Source: Enterococcus faecalis_A
GTDB taxonomy: Bacteria > Bacillota > Bacilli > Lactobacillales > Enterococcaceae
Assembly: GCA_051295955.1 (NCBI GenBank)
Contig: JBPDWA010000001.1
Location: 552,077 to 616,076 of the forward strand
Direction: 5' to 3'
Length of the DNA stretch: 64,000 bases
Numbering within the stretch: position 1 is the first letter of the stretch; every line of letters begins with the position of its first letter. This document shows positions 24,985-34,319 of this stretch, one piece after another. A model generated the notes under the pieces. The model searched no databases. It saw nothing but the letters and a program-made list of their open reading frames with translations, and was not told the DNA's origin. Position numbers and translations under genes: made by a program.

Positions 24985-26709
24985 ATGTCTTGGGAACAAG
25001 TTTATAAACAATGGATGAATGAAGAAAACTTACCAGAAAATATAAGATCGGAATTGCAGGATTTACAAGCAGATCCTGAAAAATGTGAAGATGCTTTTTA
25101 TGCGCCATTAGAATTTGGTACTGCTGGTATGCGCGGAATTCTAGGTGCTGGAATCAATCGAATGAATATTTTTACCGTCCGTCAAGCGACAGAAGGATTG
25201 GCTCGCTTTATGGATGCACAAGATCCAGAAACCAAACGCCGCGGTGTAGCCATCGCTTATGATTCACGTCACATGTCGCCTGAATTTGCCATGGAAGCGG
25301 CTAAAACGTTAGCCAAACATAACATTCCTTCTTATGTTTTCGAAAGCTTGCGACCAACGCCGGAGCTCTCTTTTGCTGTGCGACATTTACATGCTTTCAC
25401 AGGGATTATGATTACGGCTTCTCATAATCCTGCCAACTATAACGGCTATAAAGTTTACGGAGAAGATGGCGGACAAATGCCACCAGCTGATGCTGATGCG
25501 TTGACTAAGTATGTGCGCAGTATTGAAAATCCGTTGAAAATTGATGTTTTAACGGACAAGGAAGTTGAACATAGCGGCTTAATTCATATTATTGGTGAAG
25601 AAGTTGACGCAGCTTATTTACAAGAAATAAAATCCGTTACGATTAATCAAGAATTAGTCGCAACAATGGGCAAAGAATTAAAGCTAGTTTACACGCCGTT
25701 ACACGGAACAGGAAAAATGTTAGGAGAAAGAGCATTAAAACAAGCTGGTTTTGAAAAATTTGTAATTGAACCGCAACAAGCTATAGCTGATCCGGACTTT
25801 ACGACGGTTAAGTCTCCAAATCCGGAAGAACATTCCGCCTTTGAATATGCCATGCGCTTGGGAGAAAAAGAAGGGGCAGATTTGTTGATTGCCACTGACC
25901 CGGATGCAGATCGTTTAGGCGCAGCTGTTCGTTTGCCAAATGGAAAATACCAAGTGTTAACGGGGAACCAACTTGGCTCACTGATGGTGAAATATATCTT
26001 AGAAGCGCATCAACAAGCCGGCACGTTACCGGAAAATGCCGCAGTATTAAAATCAATCGTTTCTAGTGAGTTAGCAACAGTTATTGCTGAAAAATACAAC
26101 ACGAAGATGTTCAATGTATTAACCGGCTTCAAATTTATTGCTGAAAAAATTCAACAATACGAAGAAGATCACAGTCAAACTTTTATGTTTGGCTTTGAGG
26201 AAAGTTATGGTTACTTAGTAAAACCATTCGTTCGAGATAAAGATGCTATTCAAGCCTTGCTTCTTTTAGCAGAAGTTGCCGCTTACTATAAGCAACAAGG
26301 CAAAACTTTATACGATGGGTTGCAAGATATTTTTGCTGAATTTGGATACTATGAAGAAAAAACGATTTCAGTAACCATGAGCGGTATTGAAGGTAGTGCT
26401 AAAATTAAAGCATTAATGGAACAATGTCGGAGCCAAGCACCGAAAGAGTTTGCTGGTATTCAAGTTAGTCAAACAGAAGATTTCAAAGCATTGACGAAAA
26501 CCTCAGCTGAAGGCACAGTCGAAAAACTGCAAACCCCGCCATCTGATGTTTTAAAATACTATTTAGTTGATGGTAGCTGGATTGCGATTCGTCCTTCCGG
26601 CACGGAACCAAAAATTAAATTTTACCTAGCTACGAAAGCTAACAGCCAAGCAGAGGCTGACCAAAAAATCGCTGCCTTTGAAACCGTAGTTAGTCAACTA
26701 ACCAAATAA
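24985..26709 (+). CDS. pgcA: Phospho-sugar mutase (phosphoglucomutase, PgcA-type)
   Basis: Interconverts glucose-6-phosphate and glucose-1-phosphate for UDP-glucose and envelope polymer synthesis. 574 residues in four domains: phosphoserine loop TASHNPANYNGYKVYG near 145, metal loop TDPDADRLG near 302, sugar loop GFEESYGYL near 400, phosphate loop IRPSGTEPKIKFYL near 535. Start is ATG 24985 with GAGGTG; the frame extends back across an extended -10 (TGCTATACT, 24933-24941). Phosphomannomutase activity cannot be excluded. Confidence 0.9.
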   Translation: MSWEQVYKQWMNEENLPENIRSELQDLQADPEKCEDAFYAPLEFGTAGMRGILGAGINRMNIFTVRQATEGLARFMDAQDPETKRRGVAIAYDSRHMSPEFAMEAAKTLAKHNIPSYVFESLRPTPELSFAVRHLHAFTGIMITASHNPANYNGYKVYGEDGGQMPPADADALTKYVRSIENPLKIDVLTDKEVEHSGLIHIIGEEVDAAYLQEIKSVTINQELVATMGKELKLVYTPLHGTGKMLGERALKQAGFEKFVIEPQQAIADPDFTTVKSPNPEEHSAFEYAMRLGEKEGADLLIATDPDADRLGAAVRLPNGKYQVLTGNQLGSLMVKYILEAHQQAGTLPENAAVLKSIVSSELATVIAEKYNTKMFNVLTGFKFIAEKIQQYEEDHSQTFMFGFEESYGYLVKPFVRDKDAIQALLLLAEVAAYYKQQGKTLYDGLQDIFAEFGYYEEKTISVTMSGIEGSAKIKALMEQCRSQAPKEFAGIQVSQTEDFKALTKTSAEGTVEKLQTPPSDVLKYYLVDGSWIAIRPSGTEPKIKFYLATKANSQAEADQKIAAFETVVSQLTK

Positions 26710-26738
26710 ATAGCAGCTCTTAGCTGTAAAATAATTTT

Positions 26739-26783
26739 GAAAAAAGCAAAACAAAACGGTGCCAGTTTTGCTTTGCTTTTTTC
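26739..26783 (+). terminator. Terminator between phosphoglucomutase gene and proC
   Basis: A 19-base stem with one mismatch: GAAAAAAGCAAAACAAAAC (26739-26757) and its partner at 26765-26783, ending in T6. Confidence 0.88.
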
Positions 26784-26808
26784 ATTGATCGTAAAGGAGA
26801 GTAAAAAG

Positions 26809-27588
26809 ATGAATATCGGATTTATCGGTGCCGGCAGTATGGGCGGTGCCATGATTAAAGGCTTGCTCCAAGCTGGTGCTGTCAAGCCAAACTCATTGTT
26901 TGTAAAAGGTGGCTCCAGTGGGACTGCTGCTGCATTACAACAAGAGCTTGGTTTTGAATTGGTTCACGATTACACAGCTTTTGCAAAATGTCCAATTATT
27001 TTCATTGCCACAGGCGCTAACGTCGTGTTGGACGTCTTAGCTGAGTTGACACCATATTTTTCAAAAGAAAGCATCTTGATTTCAGTGGCTTCCGGTCACA
27101 CCGTAAAAGAAGCCCAAACAGCACTTGCCAATGACCAAGCCATGGTAGTTCATGCGATTCCTAATACACCAGTGAGTATTAATCAAGGGGTAATCGGTGC
27201 TGTTTTTTCGGAATCAATGACAGCTCAACAAAAAACAGCTGCCAGCCAACTACTTGAAACACTAGGACTTGTCAAAGAAGTTCCGGAAAGCTTGCTGGAA
27301 ACAGTCGGTACCGTTGCCGGATGTAGTCCCGCTTTTGTGGATATCTTTTTGGAAGCATTGGCAGATGCCGCAGTGAGGGAAGGCTTAGGGCGTGAACTCG
27401 CTTATGAGATCGTGGCTCAAATGCTCAAGGGAAGTGCTAGCTTAGCACTGGTAACCAAAAAACACCCAGGAGTCTTAAAAGATGAAGTCACTTCCCCAGG
27501 CGGTAGTACGATTAAAGGTGTCGTGGCCCTAGAAAAAAACGGTTTCCGTTATGCCGTAATGGATGCGATAAAACAAGCCAATCACTAA
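26809..27588 (+). CDS. proC: Pyrroline-5-carboxylate reductase
   Basis: Last step of proline synthesis, NAD(P)H-dependent. 259 residues: Rossmann start MNIGFIGAGSMGGAM, and the C-terminal signature DEVTSPGGSTIKGVVALE near residue 225. The ATG at 26809 has AAAGGAGAG upstream; the frame extends back across the preceding terminator and that part is not coding. proA and proB are not in the window. Confidence 0.93.
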   Translation: MNIGFIGAGSMGGAMIKGLLQAGAVKPNSLFVKGGSSGTAAALQQELGFELVHDYTAFAKCPIIFIATGANVVLDVLAELTPYFSKESILISVASGHTVKEAQTALANDQAMVVHAIPNTPVSINQGVIGAVFSESMTAQQKTAASQLLETLGLVKEVPESLLETVGTVAGCSPAFVDIFLEALADAAVREGLGRELAYEIVAQMLKGSASLALVTKKHPGVLKDEVTSPGGSTIKGVVALEKNGFRYAVMDAIKQANH

Positions 27589-27600
27589 ATAATAAAAAAT

Positions 27601-27690
27601 GAAAAGAGTATCAAAGCTTCAAGTAGAGCGTTTACCAGAGTCGATTTTTGCAGAACGCCGCACTTTTAGTTTTGTTCACTCTTTTTTTCT
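27601..27690 (+). terminator. Terminator-like structure after proC
   Basis: GAAAAGAGT (27601-27609) can pair with ACTCTTTTTTTC (27678-27689) around an inner GCGTT/AACGC stem. Long loop, so moderate confidence. Confidence 0.4.
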
Positions 27691-27734
27691 TTGCCTGAGA
27701 ATATGCTATAATAAAACAACGAGGAGGGCCTTAG

Positions 27735-28022
27735 ATGAAAGAAATGGACGCAATTAAACAAGTCAGTCAGCTTTACAAAGTACTCAGCGACCCGACACGC
27801 TTGCGAATATTACTATTATTAAAAACTGGCGAGCTGAATGTGACAGCCATCAGCGAAAACCTATCAATGGAACAATCAGCTGTTTCTCATCAACTGAAAC
27901 TCTTGAGAGATAATCGGGTAGTAAAATCAAGGCGCGAAGGAAAAACGATTTATTATGCATTGGATGATCACCATGTGATTGACATTTTAACCCAAACGTT
28001 TATGCATATTGAACACCAATAA
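27735..28022 (+). CDS. ArsR/SmtB-family metal sensor, CzrA-like zinc site
   Basis: Repressor of 95 residues with the ArsR winged helix (SDPTRLRILLLL near 18; SMEQSAVSHQLKLLRDN 44-60). The C-terminal helix carries Asp78, His80, His91 and His94, the same spacing as the alpha-5 zinc ligands of S. aureus CzrA (D84, H86, H97, H100). Zinc or cobalt sensing is therefore likely; such sensors repress metal efflux genes. No efflux gene lies beside it: the next gene is hom, after a terminator. RBS GAGGAGGG. Confidence 0.87.
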   Translation: MKEMDAIKQVSQLYKVLSDPTRLRILLLLKTGELNVTAISENLSMEQSAVSHQLKLLRDNRVVKSRREGKTIYYALDDHHVIDILTQTFMHIEHQ

Positions 28023-28356
28023 GCCGTGTTTTTTCAAAAAATATTTCCTTACGTAAAGTGTAATGTCTACTGAGGGCAAGTTTTATTATGCTTTTCTAAA
28101 ATAAACTTGCGGCTTTCTATTGATTTATAAAAAAAGCATATTACAAAAATAAAAGACGTGCCCGGTACTTGTTGCAAGGTGCGTTTTTTTCTTTTTGTTG
28201 ACAGTAAAAAATTGTCAGTGTTCTTACCTTAAACTTTCCTTATCAGCTCTAGTTTTTTTCGCAAAGGTTCGGTATACTGGGAATAACTAAAAAATAGGAC
28301 CATTGATTTAACGTCAGTGATTACAACAAAAAGCGGGGAAGTTTGGGGGAGCAAGT
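28023..28356. other. Intergenic stretch before the threonine operon
   Basis: Holds a terminator (28157-28190) and a possible promoter with TATACT at 28273-28278, but with a poor -35. I see no T-box or riboswitch core. Confidence 0.5.
28157..28192 (+). terminator. Terminator
   Basis: CGTGCC (28157-28162) with GGTGCG (28178-28183, two wobbles) around an inner CTTG/CAAG stem, then T7. Confidence 0.65.
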
Positions 28357-29652
28357 ATGACAAATCAATTAAAAATAGGCTTACTTGGTTTAGGAACGGT
28401 CGGTTCCGGTGTGCCGGTGATCTTAAAAGAACATCAAGAAAAAATCTCTCAAGTAACAGGGATGGAGGTTGTCATCACAAAAGCTTTTGTCCGTTCACTT
28501 GAAACTAAGCAAGCGATGGCTGCGGCTTTTGATATTCAATTAACTACCGAGATTGATGACATTATAGCCGATGCTGAAATCCAAGTAGTCGTGGAATTAC
28601 TAGGAAAAATAGAACCGGCCAAAACCTATATCATGCAAGCCCTAAAAAATGGCAAGCACGTAGTAACAGCCAATAAAGATTTGTTGGCACAATACGGTAG
28701 CGAACTGGTCTCCCTAGCTCAAAAGCATCATTGCGATTTGTATTATGAAGCCAGCGTTGCCGGCGGAATCCCGATTTTGCGGACGATTGCCAATAGTTTA
28801 GCAGCTGACAATATTCAACAAGTTTTGGGGATTGTTAACGGCACTACCAATTACATGCTGACGCAAATGGTAGCTGCAAACCAGCCGTATCAGGAAGTGT
28901 TATCTCAAGCACAAGCTTTGGGATTTGCTGAATCTGATCCTACTAATGACGTGGATGGAATTGATGCTGCTTATAAGATGGTTATTTTAAGTCAGTTTGC
29001 TTTTGGAATGAAGATTTCATTGGATCAAGTGGATACACGAGGTATACGTGATTTATCGCTGGATGACGTGGCGATGGCGCAACGCTTAGGCTACGAAATT
29101 AAATTGATCGGTTCTGCAGCCAAAAATCTGGAAGGCAGTATTTCTGTAGAGGTCGGTCCTATGCTGGTGAATAAAAATCACCCGATTGCTGCTGTTCAAA
29201 ATGAATACAATGCAATTTTTGTAAAAAGTTTGGGCGTGGGTGAATCCATGTATTATGGACCTGGAGCTGGCGCTAAGCCAACTGCGACCAGTGTAGTAAG
29301 TGATATTATTACCATCGCCAAAAATATTCGTTTAGGTACAACCGGACATATGTTTAACACCTATCAGCACCAAACACAATTAACCCCAGATGACCAGAGC
29401 TACGGTAATTACTATTTTTCTGTTGAAGTCCCAGAAACCCAAGGCCAAGTTTTGAAGTTAACGCAAATCATGACAACAGCTAACGTAAGTTTTGATCAGT
29501 TGTTGCAACAGAAATCAGCTGGTCATCAGGCACGAATCGTCGCTATTACTCACAGTATTAGCAAAAAGCAAATGAAGCAAGTTTGTCAAGCAATTGAGGC
29601 GACGGCTTCCTTTAAGTTATTAAATACTTTCAAAGTTATAGGAGATGAATAA
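28357..29652 (+). CDS. hom: Homoserine dehydrogenase
   Basis: Reduces aspartate semialdehyde to homoserine, the branch point to threonine and methionine. 431 residues: NAD(P)-binding start KIGLLGLGTVGSGVPVIL, catalytic block YEASVAGGIPILRTIANSLA near 130 with NGTTNYML, and a C-terminal ACT domain (about 350-425) for feedback control by threonine. GGGGGAG RBS. First of three genes; thrC follows 2 bases later. Confidence 0.94.
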   Translation: MTNQLKIGLLGLGTVGSGVPVILKEHQEKISQVTGMEVVITKAFVRSLETKQAMAAAFDIQLTTEIDDIIADAEIQVVVELLGKIEPAKTYIMQALKNGKHVVTANKDLLAQYGSELVSLAQKHHCDLYYEASVAGGIPILRTIANSLAADNIQQVLGIVNGTTNYMLTQMVAANQPYQEVLSQAQALGFAESDPTNDVDGIDAAYKMVILSQFAFGMKISLDQVDTRGIRDLSLDDVAMAQRLGYEIKLIGSAAKNLEGSISVEVGPMLVNKNHPIAAVQNEYNAIFVKSLGVGESMYYGPGAGAKPTATSVVSDIITIAKNIRLGTTGHMFNTYQHQTQLTPDDQSYGNYYFSVEVPETQGQVLKLTQIMTTANVSFDQLLQQKSAGHQARIVAITHSISKKQMKQVCQAIEATASFKLLNTFKVIGDE

Positions 29653-29654
29653 GG

Positions 29655-30713
29655 ATGTATGAAGGCTTGTTAAAACGTTATAAAGAGTATTTGCCAGTCA
29701 CAGATCAAACGCCGTTGCTGTCTTTGGCAGAAGGTAATACTCCGTTAATTCCACTACCTCGCTTGTCCGCAGAGTTAGGTATTTCCCTTTATGGAAAATA
29801 TGAAGGTCTGAATCCTACCGGCTCGTTTAAAGACCGTGGCATGGTAATGGCGGTTGCCAAAGCAGTGGAAGCAGGAGCTAAAGCAATCGTTTGTGCATCT
29901 ACTGGAAACACGAGCGCTGCTGCTGCTGCTTACGCAACGCGTGCAGGTATCAAAGCTTACGTAGTGATTCCAGAAGGCAAAATCGCTATGGGCAAATTGG
30001 CACAAGCGATTATTTATGGTGCTGATATTATCTCGATACCGGGAAATTTTGATGAAGCGCTGAAAGCCGTTCGCGATATTGCTAAAACTGAAGCGGTGGC
30101 GCTAGTTAATTCCGTTAATCCTTATCGTTTAGAAGGTCAAAAGACTGCCGCTTTCGAAATTTGTCAGCAGTTAGGGCAAGCACCTGATGTATTGGCAATA
30201 CCGGTGGGCAATGCTGGCAATATTTCCGCCTATTGGAAAGGATTCAAAGAATGGCATGAAGCACAAGGTACCTCGCTTCCTCGCATGCATGGGTTTGAAG
30301 CACAAGGAGCTGCCGCTATTGTGCAAGGAGCGGTGATTGAACAACCGGAAACAATCGCAACGGCGATTCGCATCGGTAATCCTGCCAGCTGGCAATTGGC
30401 TGAAAACGCCCGAGATGAATCCCACGGTTATATTGATGCCGTGACAGATGAAGAAATTTTACAAGCCTATCGCCAAGTAGCTGCCAAAGATGGTGTATTT
30501 ATTGAACCTGGTTCTGCAGCTTCATTGGCTGGTGTTATCCAACATGTAGTCAGCGGCAAAATCAAGGCCGGGGAGACGGTCGTTGCTGTCTTTACCGGGA
30601 ACGGTCTAAAAGATCCGGATACAGCGATGACTGCAACTGAAGTAAATATTTCGCAAATGAGTGATGTAGAGGCGATGCGACAACATCTAAGAGAAGGAGT
30701 TGCGCAACTATGA
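29655..30713 (+). CDS. thrC: Threonine synthase
   Basis: PLP enzyme making threonine from O-phosphohomoserine. 352 residues, the short Bacillus-type form. The PLP lysine is in NPTGSFKDRGMVMAVAKA near residue 55, and the phosphate-binding loop is PVGNAGNISAYWKG near 187. Its stop overlaps the thrB start (ATGA), so translation is coupled. Confidence 0.94.
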   Translation: MYEGLLKRYKEYLPVTDQTPLLSLAEGNTPLIPLPRLSAELGISLYGKYEGLNPTGSFKDRGMVMAVAKAVEAGAKAIVCASTGNTSAAAAAYATRAGIKAYVVIPEGKIAMGKLAQAIIYGADIISIPGNFDEALKAVRDIAKTEAVALVNSVNPYRLEGQKTAAFEICQQLGQAPDVLAIPVGNAGNISAYWKGFKEWHEAQGTSLPRMHGFEAQGAAAIVQGAVIEQPETIATAIRIGNPASWQLAENARDESHGYIDAVTDEEILQAYRQVAAKDGVFIEPGSAASLAGVIQHVVSGKIKAGETVVAVFTGNGLKDPDTAMTATEVNISQMSDVEAMRQHLREGVAQL

Positions 30714-31573
30714 GAATTAGAGTGCCAGCTACAAGTGCCAATTTAGGACCCGGTTTTGATTCTTGTGGTATTGCTCTTTCCAGCTATTTATGCATCGAGG
30801 TGTTAGGGGAAGCGCCAGTGTGGGAAATTCACCATTCCTTAGGAGCAGAGATCGCATCGGATGAGAAAAATCTACTTGTCCAAACAGCTTTATCCGTGGC
30901 ACCAGACTTAACGCCGCAAGTGATTAAAATGACTTCTGATATTCCTTTAGCTCGTGGCTTAGGTAGCAGTTCCAGCGCCATTGTCGCTGGAATTGAATTG
31001 GCTAATCGCTTAGCAAAATTAGCTCTTACTCAACAAGAAAAATTACAATTGGCAACGGAAATAGAAGGACATCCGGATAATGTCGCACCGGCGATCTGTG
31101 GCGATTTTGTAGTATCTAGCTATGTAGACGGACAGGTGGCTTATGTGAAACATCATTTTCCGACTTGCCAAGTGATTGCTTATCTTCCGGATGAACCACT
31201 GTTGACGTCAGAAAGTCGTCGGGTTTTACCGACAGAACTTGCACATCGAAAAGCAGTTCAAAATAGTTCCATCGCCAATGTTATGATCGCTGCAGTTTTA
31301 AATAGAGATTTGCAATTAGCCGGCAAAATGATGGAAAAAGATCAATGGCATGAACCGTATCGGCACAAACTTGTTCCTCATTTGACTGACATTCGCCAAT
31401 TGGCGCACCAGCTGGGAGCTTACGGGACATTCCTCAGTGGCGCCGGACCAACTGTACTGATACTGGCACCTGGGGCAAAATCAGAAGCTCTGGTCACTGC
31501 GTTAGCTCAGCTACCAGGTAAAGCTACCATTCAAATAATGGATATTGATCGAGAAGGCGTTCAATATTTTTAA
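30710..31573 (+). CDS. thrB: Homoserine kinase
   Basis: GHMP-family kinase phosphorylating homoserine for ThrC. 287 residues: N-terminal VPATSANLGPGFDSCGIAL, ATP-binding PLARGLGSSSSAIVAG near residue 82, and C-terminal GTFLSGAGPTVLIL. Last gene of the hom-thrC-thrB operon. Aspartokinase is not in the window. Confidence 0.94.
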   Translation: MRIRVPATSANLGPGFDSCGIALSSYLCIEVLGEAPVWEIHHSLGAEIASDEKNLLVQTALSVAPDLTPQVIKMTSDIPLARGLGSSSSAIVAGIELANRLAKLALTQQEKLQLATEIEGHPDNVAPAICGDFVVSSYVDGQVAYVKHHFPTCQVIAYLPDEPLLTSESRRVLPTELAHRKAVQNSSIANVMIAAVLNRDLQLAGKMMEKDQWHEPYRHKLVPHLTDIRQLAHQLGAYGTFLSGAGPTVLILAPGAKSEALVTALAQLPGKATIQIMDIDREGVQYF

Positions 31574-31580
31574 AAGACGA

Positions 31581-31611
31581 AGAGCGTGTGGCAAAAATTT
31601 GCTCACGCTCT
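31581..31611. terminator. Hairpin after thrB
   Basis: AGAGCGTG (31581-31588) pairs with CACGCTCT (31604-31611). No clear T run on the plus strand, so termination efficiency is doubtful. Confidence 0.45.
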
Positions 31612-31683
31612 AAGTATACATATTAGCAGTAAGTGTAAAGCCTCTTCGGGAATACGTTAACACTTCTATATGAAAAATTAGTT

Positions 31684-31831
31684 ACGGATCATTTTCTTTA
31701 GTCATTGGAGCATGTGAAGCGATTGGCTGGCTTTCAATGCTTATTTCCTCATCAAACTATGAAACAGAATGTTCGTAAGGTTTTGCTAATTGTTTGTGGT
31801 AATTCTTTTGAGCCACTGCTTTAATTTTCTT
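31684..31831 (-). pseudogene. Short interrupted frame after the PPSR gene, unknown
   Basis: On the minus strand, partly overlapping the end of the PPSR gene in another frame, the sequence reads KAVAQKNYHKQLAKPYEHS, a TAG, then FDEEISIESQPIASHAPMT and a stop. The composition looks protein-like and one stop interrupts it, as in a decayed gene tail. No family recognised and no start or RBS. Confidence 0.25.
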
Positions 31832-32678
31832 CACTTTCTGTCGTGTAGTAGCTGTGATCTTCAAGGTCTAAGGCATTTAAAATCATAGAAGCTGTTTCTT
31901 CAATGGATAATGAGGCCACATTGATCACGATACAACCTAATTTTTTATACAATTCATTCGCAAATTCCAGTTCGCGCCGGATTTTTTCAATGTCAGAATA
32001 AGAGGTGTTTTCCGGCAAACCATACGTCCGCATGCGTTCTTTACGAATACCGTTTAAAATACCCGGATCATTGGTAAGACCGACAATTTTTTTCGGATCC
32101 ATTTCAAAAAGTTGTTTTGGTAAATGAGCTTCAGGAATTAAAGGCAAGTTTGCTACTTTTAAATTTTTATTGGCTAGAAATAAGCTTAAAGGTGTTTTCG
32201 ATGTTCGTGAGACTCCTAATAAAAGGACATCTGCTTCGAGAAAGCCGCGAGCATCTTTGCCGTCATCATATTTTACAGCAAATTCCATCGCTTCAATACG
32301 CTTGAAGTAATTTTCATTTAGGTGATGTAGCGCACCTGCTTCACGAGAAGGCGCTACTCCAGTTAAGCGTTCAATTTCAGCCACTGGTGGTGTTAAAATA
32401 TCAAAGTGATACAGTTGATGTTTTTCAAAATACTCATTGGCGATTGCTACGAGTTTTTCATTGATAATCGTATGCAGCACCATCGCTTTTTCTTTGCGGG
32501 CATCCTCCAAGGCTTTTTGTAATTTTTTTTCTTCTTTAACAAAGGTTCGTCTAAATAATGAGAATTCTACAGTCGGGTATTGAGCCATAGAAGCTGCTGC
32601 CAATTTGGAAGCTGTTTCTCCGGCCGAATCGGAAATAACAAAAATTGTTACGGCTTTTTTGTTTTCTTGATCGCTCAT
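31821..32678 (-). CDS. Pyruvate, phosphate dikinase regulatory protein-like (PPSR, YqfL)
   Basis: Bifunctional kinase/pyrophosphorylase family, 285 residues, with VISDSAGETASKLAAASM at the start and the nucleotide loop LLGVSRTSKTPLSLFLANKN near residue 160. In other bacteria it switches PPDK or PEP synthase by threonine phosphorylation; no such target lies nearby. Start ATG 32678 with AAGGAAG. Divergent from the Fur-family gene, with about 100 bases between. Confidence 0.9.
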   Translation of the reverse strand: MSDQENKKAVTIFVISDSAGETASKLAAASMAQYPTVEFSLFRRTFVKEEKKLQKALEDARKEKAMVLHTIINEKLVAIANEYFEKHQLYHFDILTPPVAEIERLTGVAPSREAGALHHLNENYFKRIEAMEFAVKYDDGKDARGFLEADVLLLGVSRTSKTPLSLFLANKNLKVANLPLIPEAHLPKQLFEMDPKKIVGLTNDPGILNGIRKERMRTYGLPENTSYSDIEKIRRELEFANELYKKLGCIVINVASLSIEETASMILNALDLEDHSYYTTESEEN

Positions 32679-32779
32679 GAGGTTCTTCCTTTCTTGCATT
32701 TTTAATCAATTTATTATACCATAACTTTAGAAAGCTTATTCGTAATGATTCTGATTTGCGGAAAAAGGAGGACTGGCTC

Positions 32780-33208
32780 ATGCTGCAAACTAAATCTGTT
32801 GTAGAGACGGCGCTTGATACGCTAAAAGAACATGGGTTGAAATATACAAAAAAAAGAGAGACCCTTATTACTTATCTAATTAAACGCAATCGTTATGTTT
32901 CGGCTCGTGAAGTGTATGATTTTATGAATGAACAGTTTAAAGGAGTTAGCTACGACACAATTTATCGTAATCTTCACGACTTTGAAAATCTTGAACTAAT
33001 TGAAGCCACAGAACTTAACGGAGAAAAAAAATTCCGTTTCCGCTGTTGCAATGAAGTGGATCACCACCACCATTTTATATGTACAGTTTGTGGAAAAACA
33101 GAAGAAATACACATGTGTCCAATGGATTTTTTTGAAGAGCAGTTAAAAGGTTGTAAAATTGAAGGGCACCGATTTGAAATTTTAGGCCGTTGTCCCGATT
33201 GTCAATAA
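32780..33208 (+). CDS. Fur-family metal regulator, probably Zur
   Basis: 142 residues. N-terminal winged helix (about 12-85, with REVYDFMNEQFKGVSYDTIYRNL) and C-terminal dimer domain with a histidine cluster (DHHHHFIC), CTVCGK and CPDC, which form the structural zinc site of Fur proteins. Fur, PerR and Zur cannot be separated surely by eye; position next to rpsU/yqeY/phoH resembles an enterococcal zinc regulator from memory. ATG 32780 with AAAGGAGGA; the upstream TTG frame lies over that RBS. Confidence 0.8.
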   Translation: MLQTKSVVETALDTLKEHGLKYTKKRETLITYLIKRNRYVSAREVYDFMNEQFKGVSYDTIYRNLHDFENLELIEATELNGEKKFRFRCCNEVDHHHHFICTVCGKTEEIHMCPMDFFEEQLKGCKIEGHRFEILGRCPDCQ

Positions 33209-33265
33209 TTAATTAAATTTCGTTATTTTTTCGAAAGTTTCTTTGTATTTTTCTTATTAGAGTGG

Positions 33266-33294
33266 TTGACGATATTTTAACCATTCGTTATAAT
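33266..33294 (+). promoter_or_regulatory. rpsU promoter
   Basis: TTGACG (33266-33271), 17 bases, TATAAT (33289-33294): near consensus, as expected for a ribosomal protein gene. Confidence 0.8.
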
Positions 33295-33379
33295 ATATCA
33301 AGGACATGGTTTTAATTTATGAGATTTATCCATAAATAAGAAAAACGGTTACTTTTTAAGCTCGGAGGGAGGGAATAAC

Positions 33380-33556
33380 ATGTCAAAAACTGTCGTTCGT
33401 AAAAACGAATCTCTTGATGATGCTCTTCGTCGCTTCAAACGTTCCGTTTCAAAAGCGGGTACTTTGCAAGAATCACGTAAACGTGAATTCTACGAAAAAC
33501 CAAGCGTAAAGCGTAAGAAAAAATCTGAAGCAGCTAGAAAACGAAAAAAATTCTAG
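33380..33556 (+). CDS. rpsU: 30S ribosomal protein S21
   Basis: 58 codons giving the full S21 protein: MSKTVVRKNESLDDALRRFK, then EFYEKPSVKRKKKSEAARKR. Binds the 30S subunit near the anti-Shine-Dalgarno. Strong GGAGGGAGGG RBS. yqeY follows after 27 bases, a common pairing in Firmicutes. Confidence 0.95.
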   Translation: MSKTVVRKNESLDDALRRFKRSVSKAGTLQESRKREFYEKPSVKRKKKSEAARKRKKF

Positions 33557-33583
33557 TTTTCCGATGAATTGGAGCTGGTAGTT

Positions 33584-34033
33584 GTGTCATTACTTACTAC
33601 GTTGAATGACGATATTAAAGCAGCGATGAAAGCTAAAGACAAAGCGACTTTAGGCGTTCTTCGTATGTTGAAGACTGCCATTCAAAATGATCAGATTAAA
33701 GCAGGCCGCGATTTGAACGGAGAAGAGGAACTGACTGTTTTAGCTCGTGAGATGAAACAGCGCAAGGAATCTTTAACAGAGTTTGAAAAAGCGGGACGCG
33801 CTGATCTTGTTGACAAAGCAAAAGTCGAAATCGCAATTGTTGAAAAATATATGCCGCAACAACTTTCTGAAGCTGAGCTTCGTCAGATTGTTCAAGAGGC
33901 AATGGATCAGAGCGGTGCTACTTCACCGAAGGAATTCGGCAAAGTAATGGGCGCTGTGATGCCGAAGGTCAAAGGCAAAGCAGACGGCAATCTGGTTAAT
34001 GCAATTGTCAAAGAATTATTACAAAAACATTAA
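33584..34033 (+). CDS. yqeY: GatB/YqeY domain protein
   Basis: 149 residues, helical, matching the YqeY family (VLRMLKTAIQNDQIKAGRDL near 27; EKYMPQQLSEAELRQIV near 90; SPKEFGKVMGAVMPKVKGKA near 118). The domain resembles the tRNA-binding tail of GatB, but the stand-alone function is unknown. I use GTG 33584 with GGAG 9 bases upstream; the TTG at 33569 precedes that RBS. Confidence 0.9.
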   Translation: MSLLTTLNDDIKAAMKAKDKATLGVLRMLKTAIQNDQIKAGRDLNGEEELTVLAREMKQRKESLTEFEKAGRADLVDKAKVEIAIVEKYMPQQLSEAELRQIVQEAMDQSGATSPKEFGKVMGAVMPKVKGKADGNLVNAIVKELLQKH

Positions 34034-34036
34034 ATG

Positions 34037-34078
34037 AAAAAGCCTGGAAGACGCTTGTCGTTCTAGGCTTTTTTTTGT
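34037..34078 (+). terminator. Terminator after yqeY
   Basis: AAAAAGCCT (34037-34045) with AGGCTTTTT (34065-34073), and further pairing inside, then a T run. Confidence 0.85.
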
Positions 34079-34319
34079 ATTTTCTAGAACACAGGTGAAT
34101 CAATCGTATCCGCTTACAAAATGGTGCCATATATTTATACTGCAATAAACCTAAATAATGGGAAAAATTCACCTATTTTAAAGTGATTTCATTGAAGAAA
34201 ACCTCAACAAAAAGCACCTTTTATGGGAGAAACTGGCCTGGAAATTAGCACTTCTTTTTAAAAAGAACAGAATGTGGTATGATTGAGAAGAATTAATTAA
34301 TAAAGGAGTTGGGCTTTTT

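Noticed and set aside
8221..31611. Several stems sharing GAGCGTG/GTGTGAG/AGAGCAC arms (2061, 8221, 19536, 31581), considered as a dispersed mobile repeat
   Set aside because: Loops and flanks differ and each sits at a gene end; they look like the usual style of terminators in this group rather than copies of one element.
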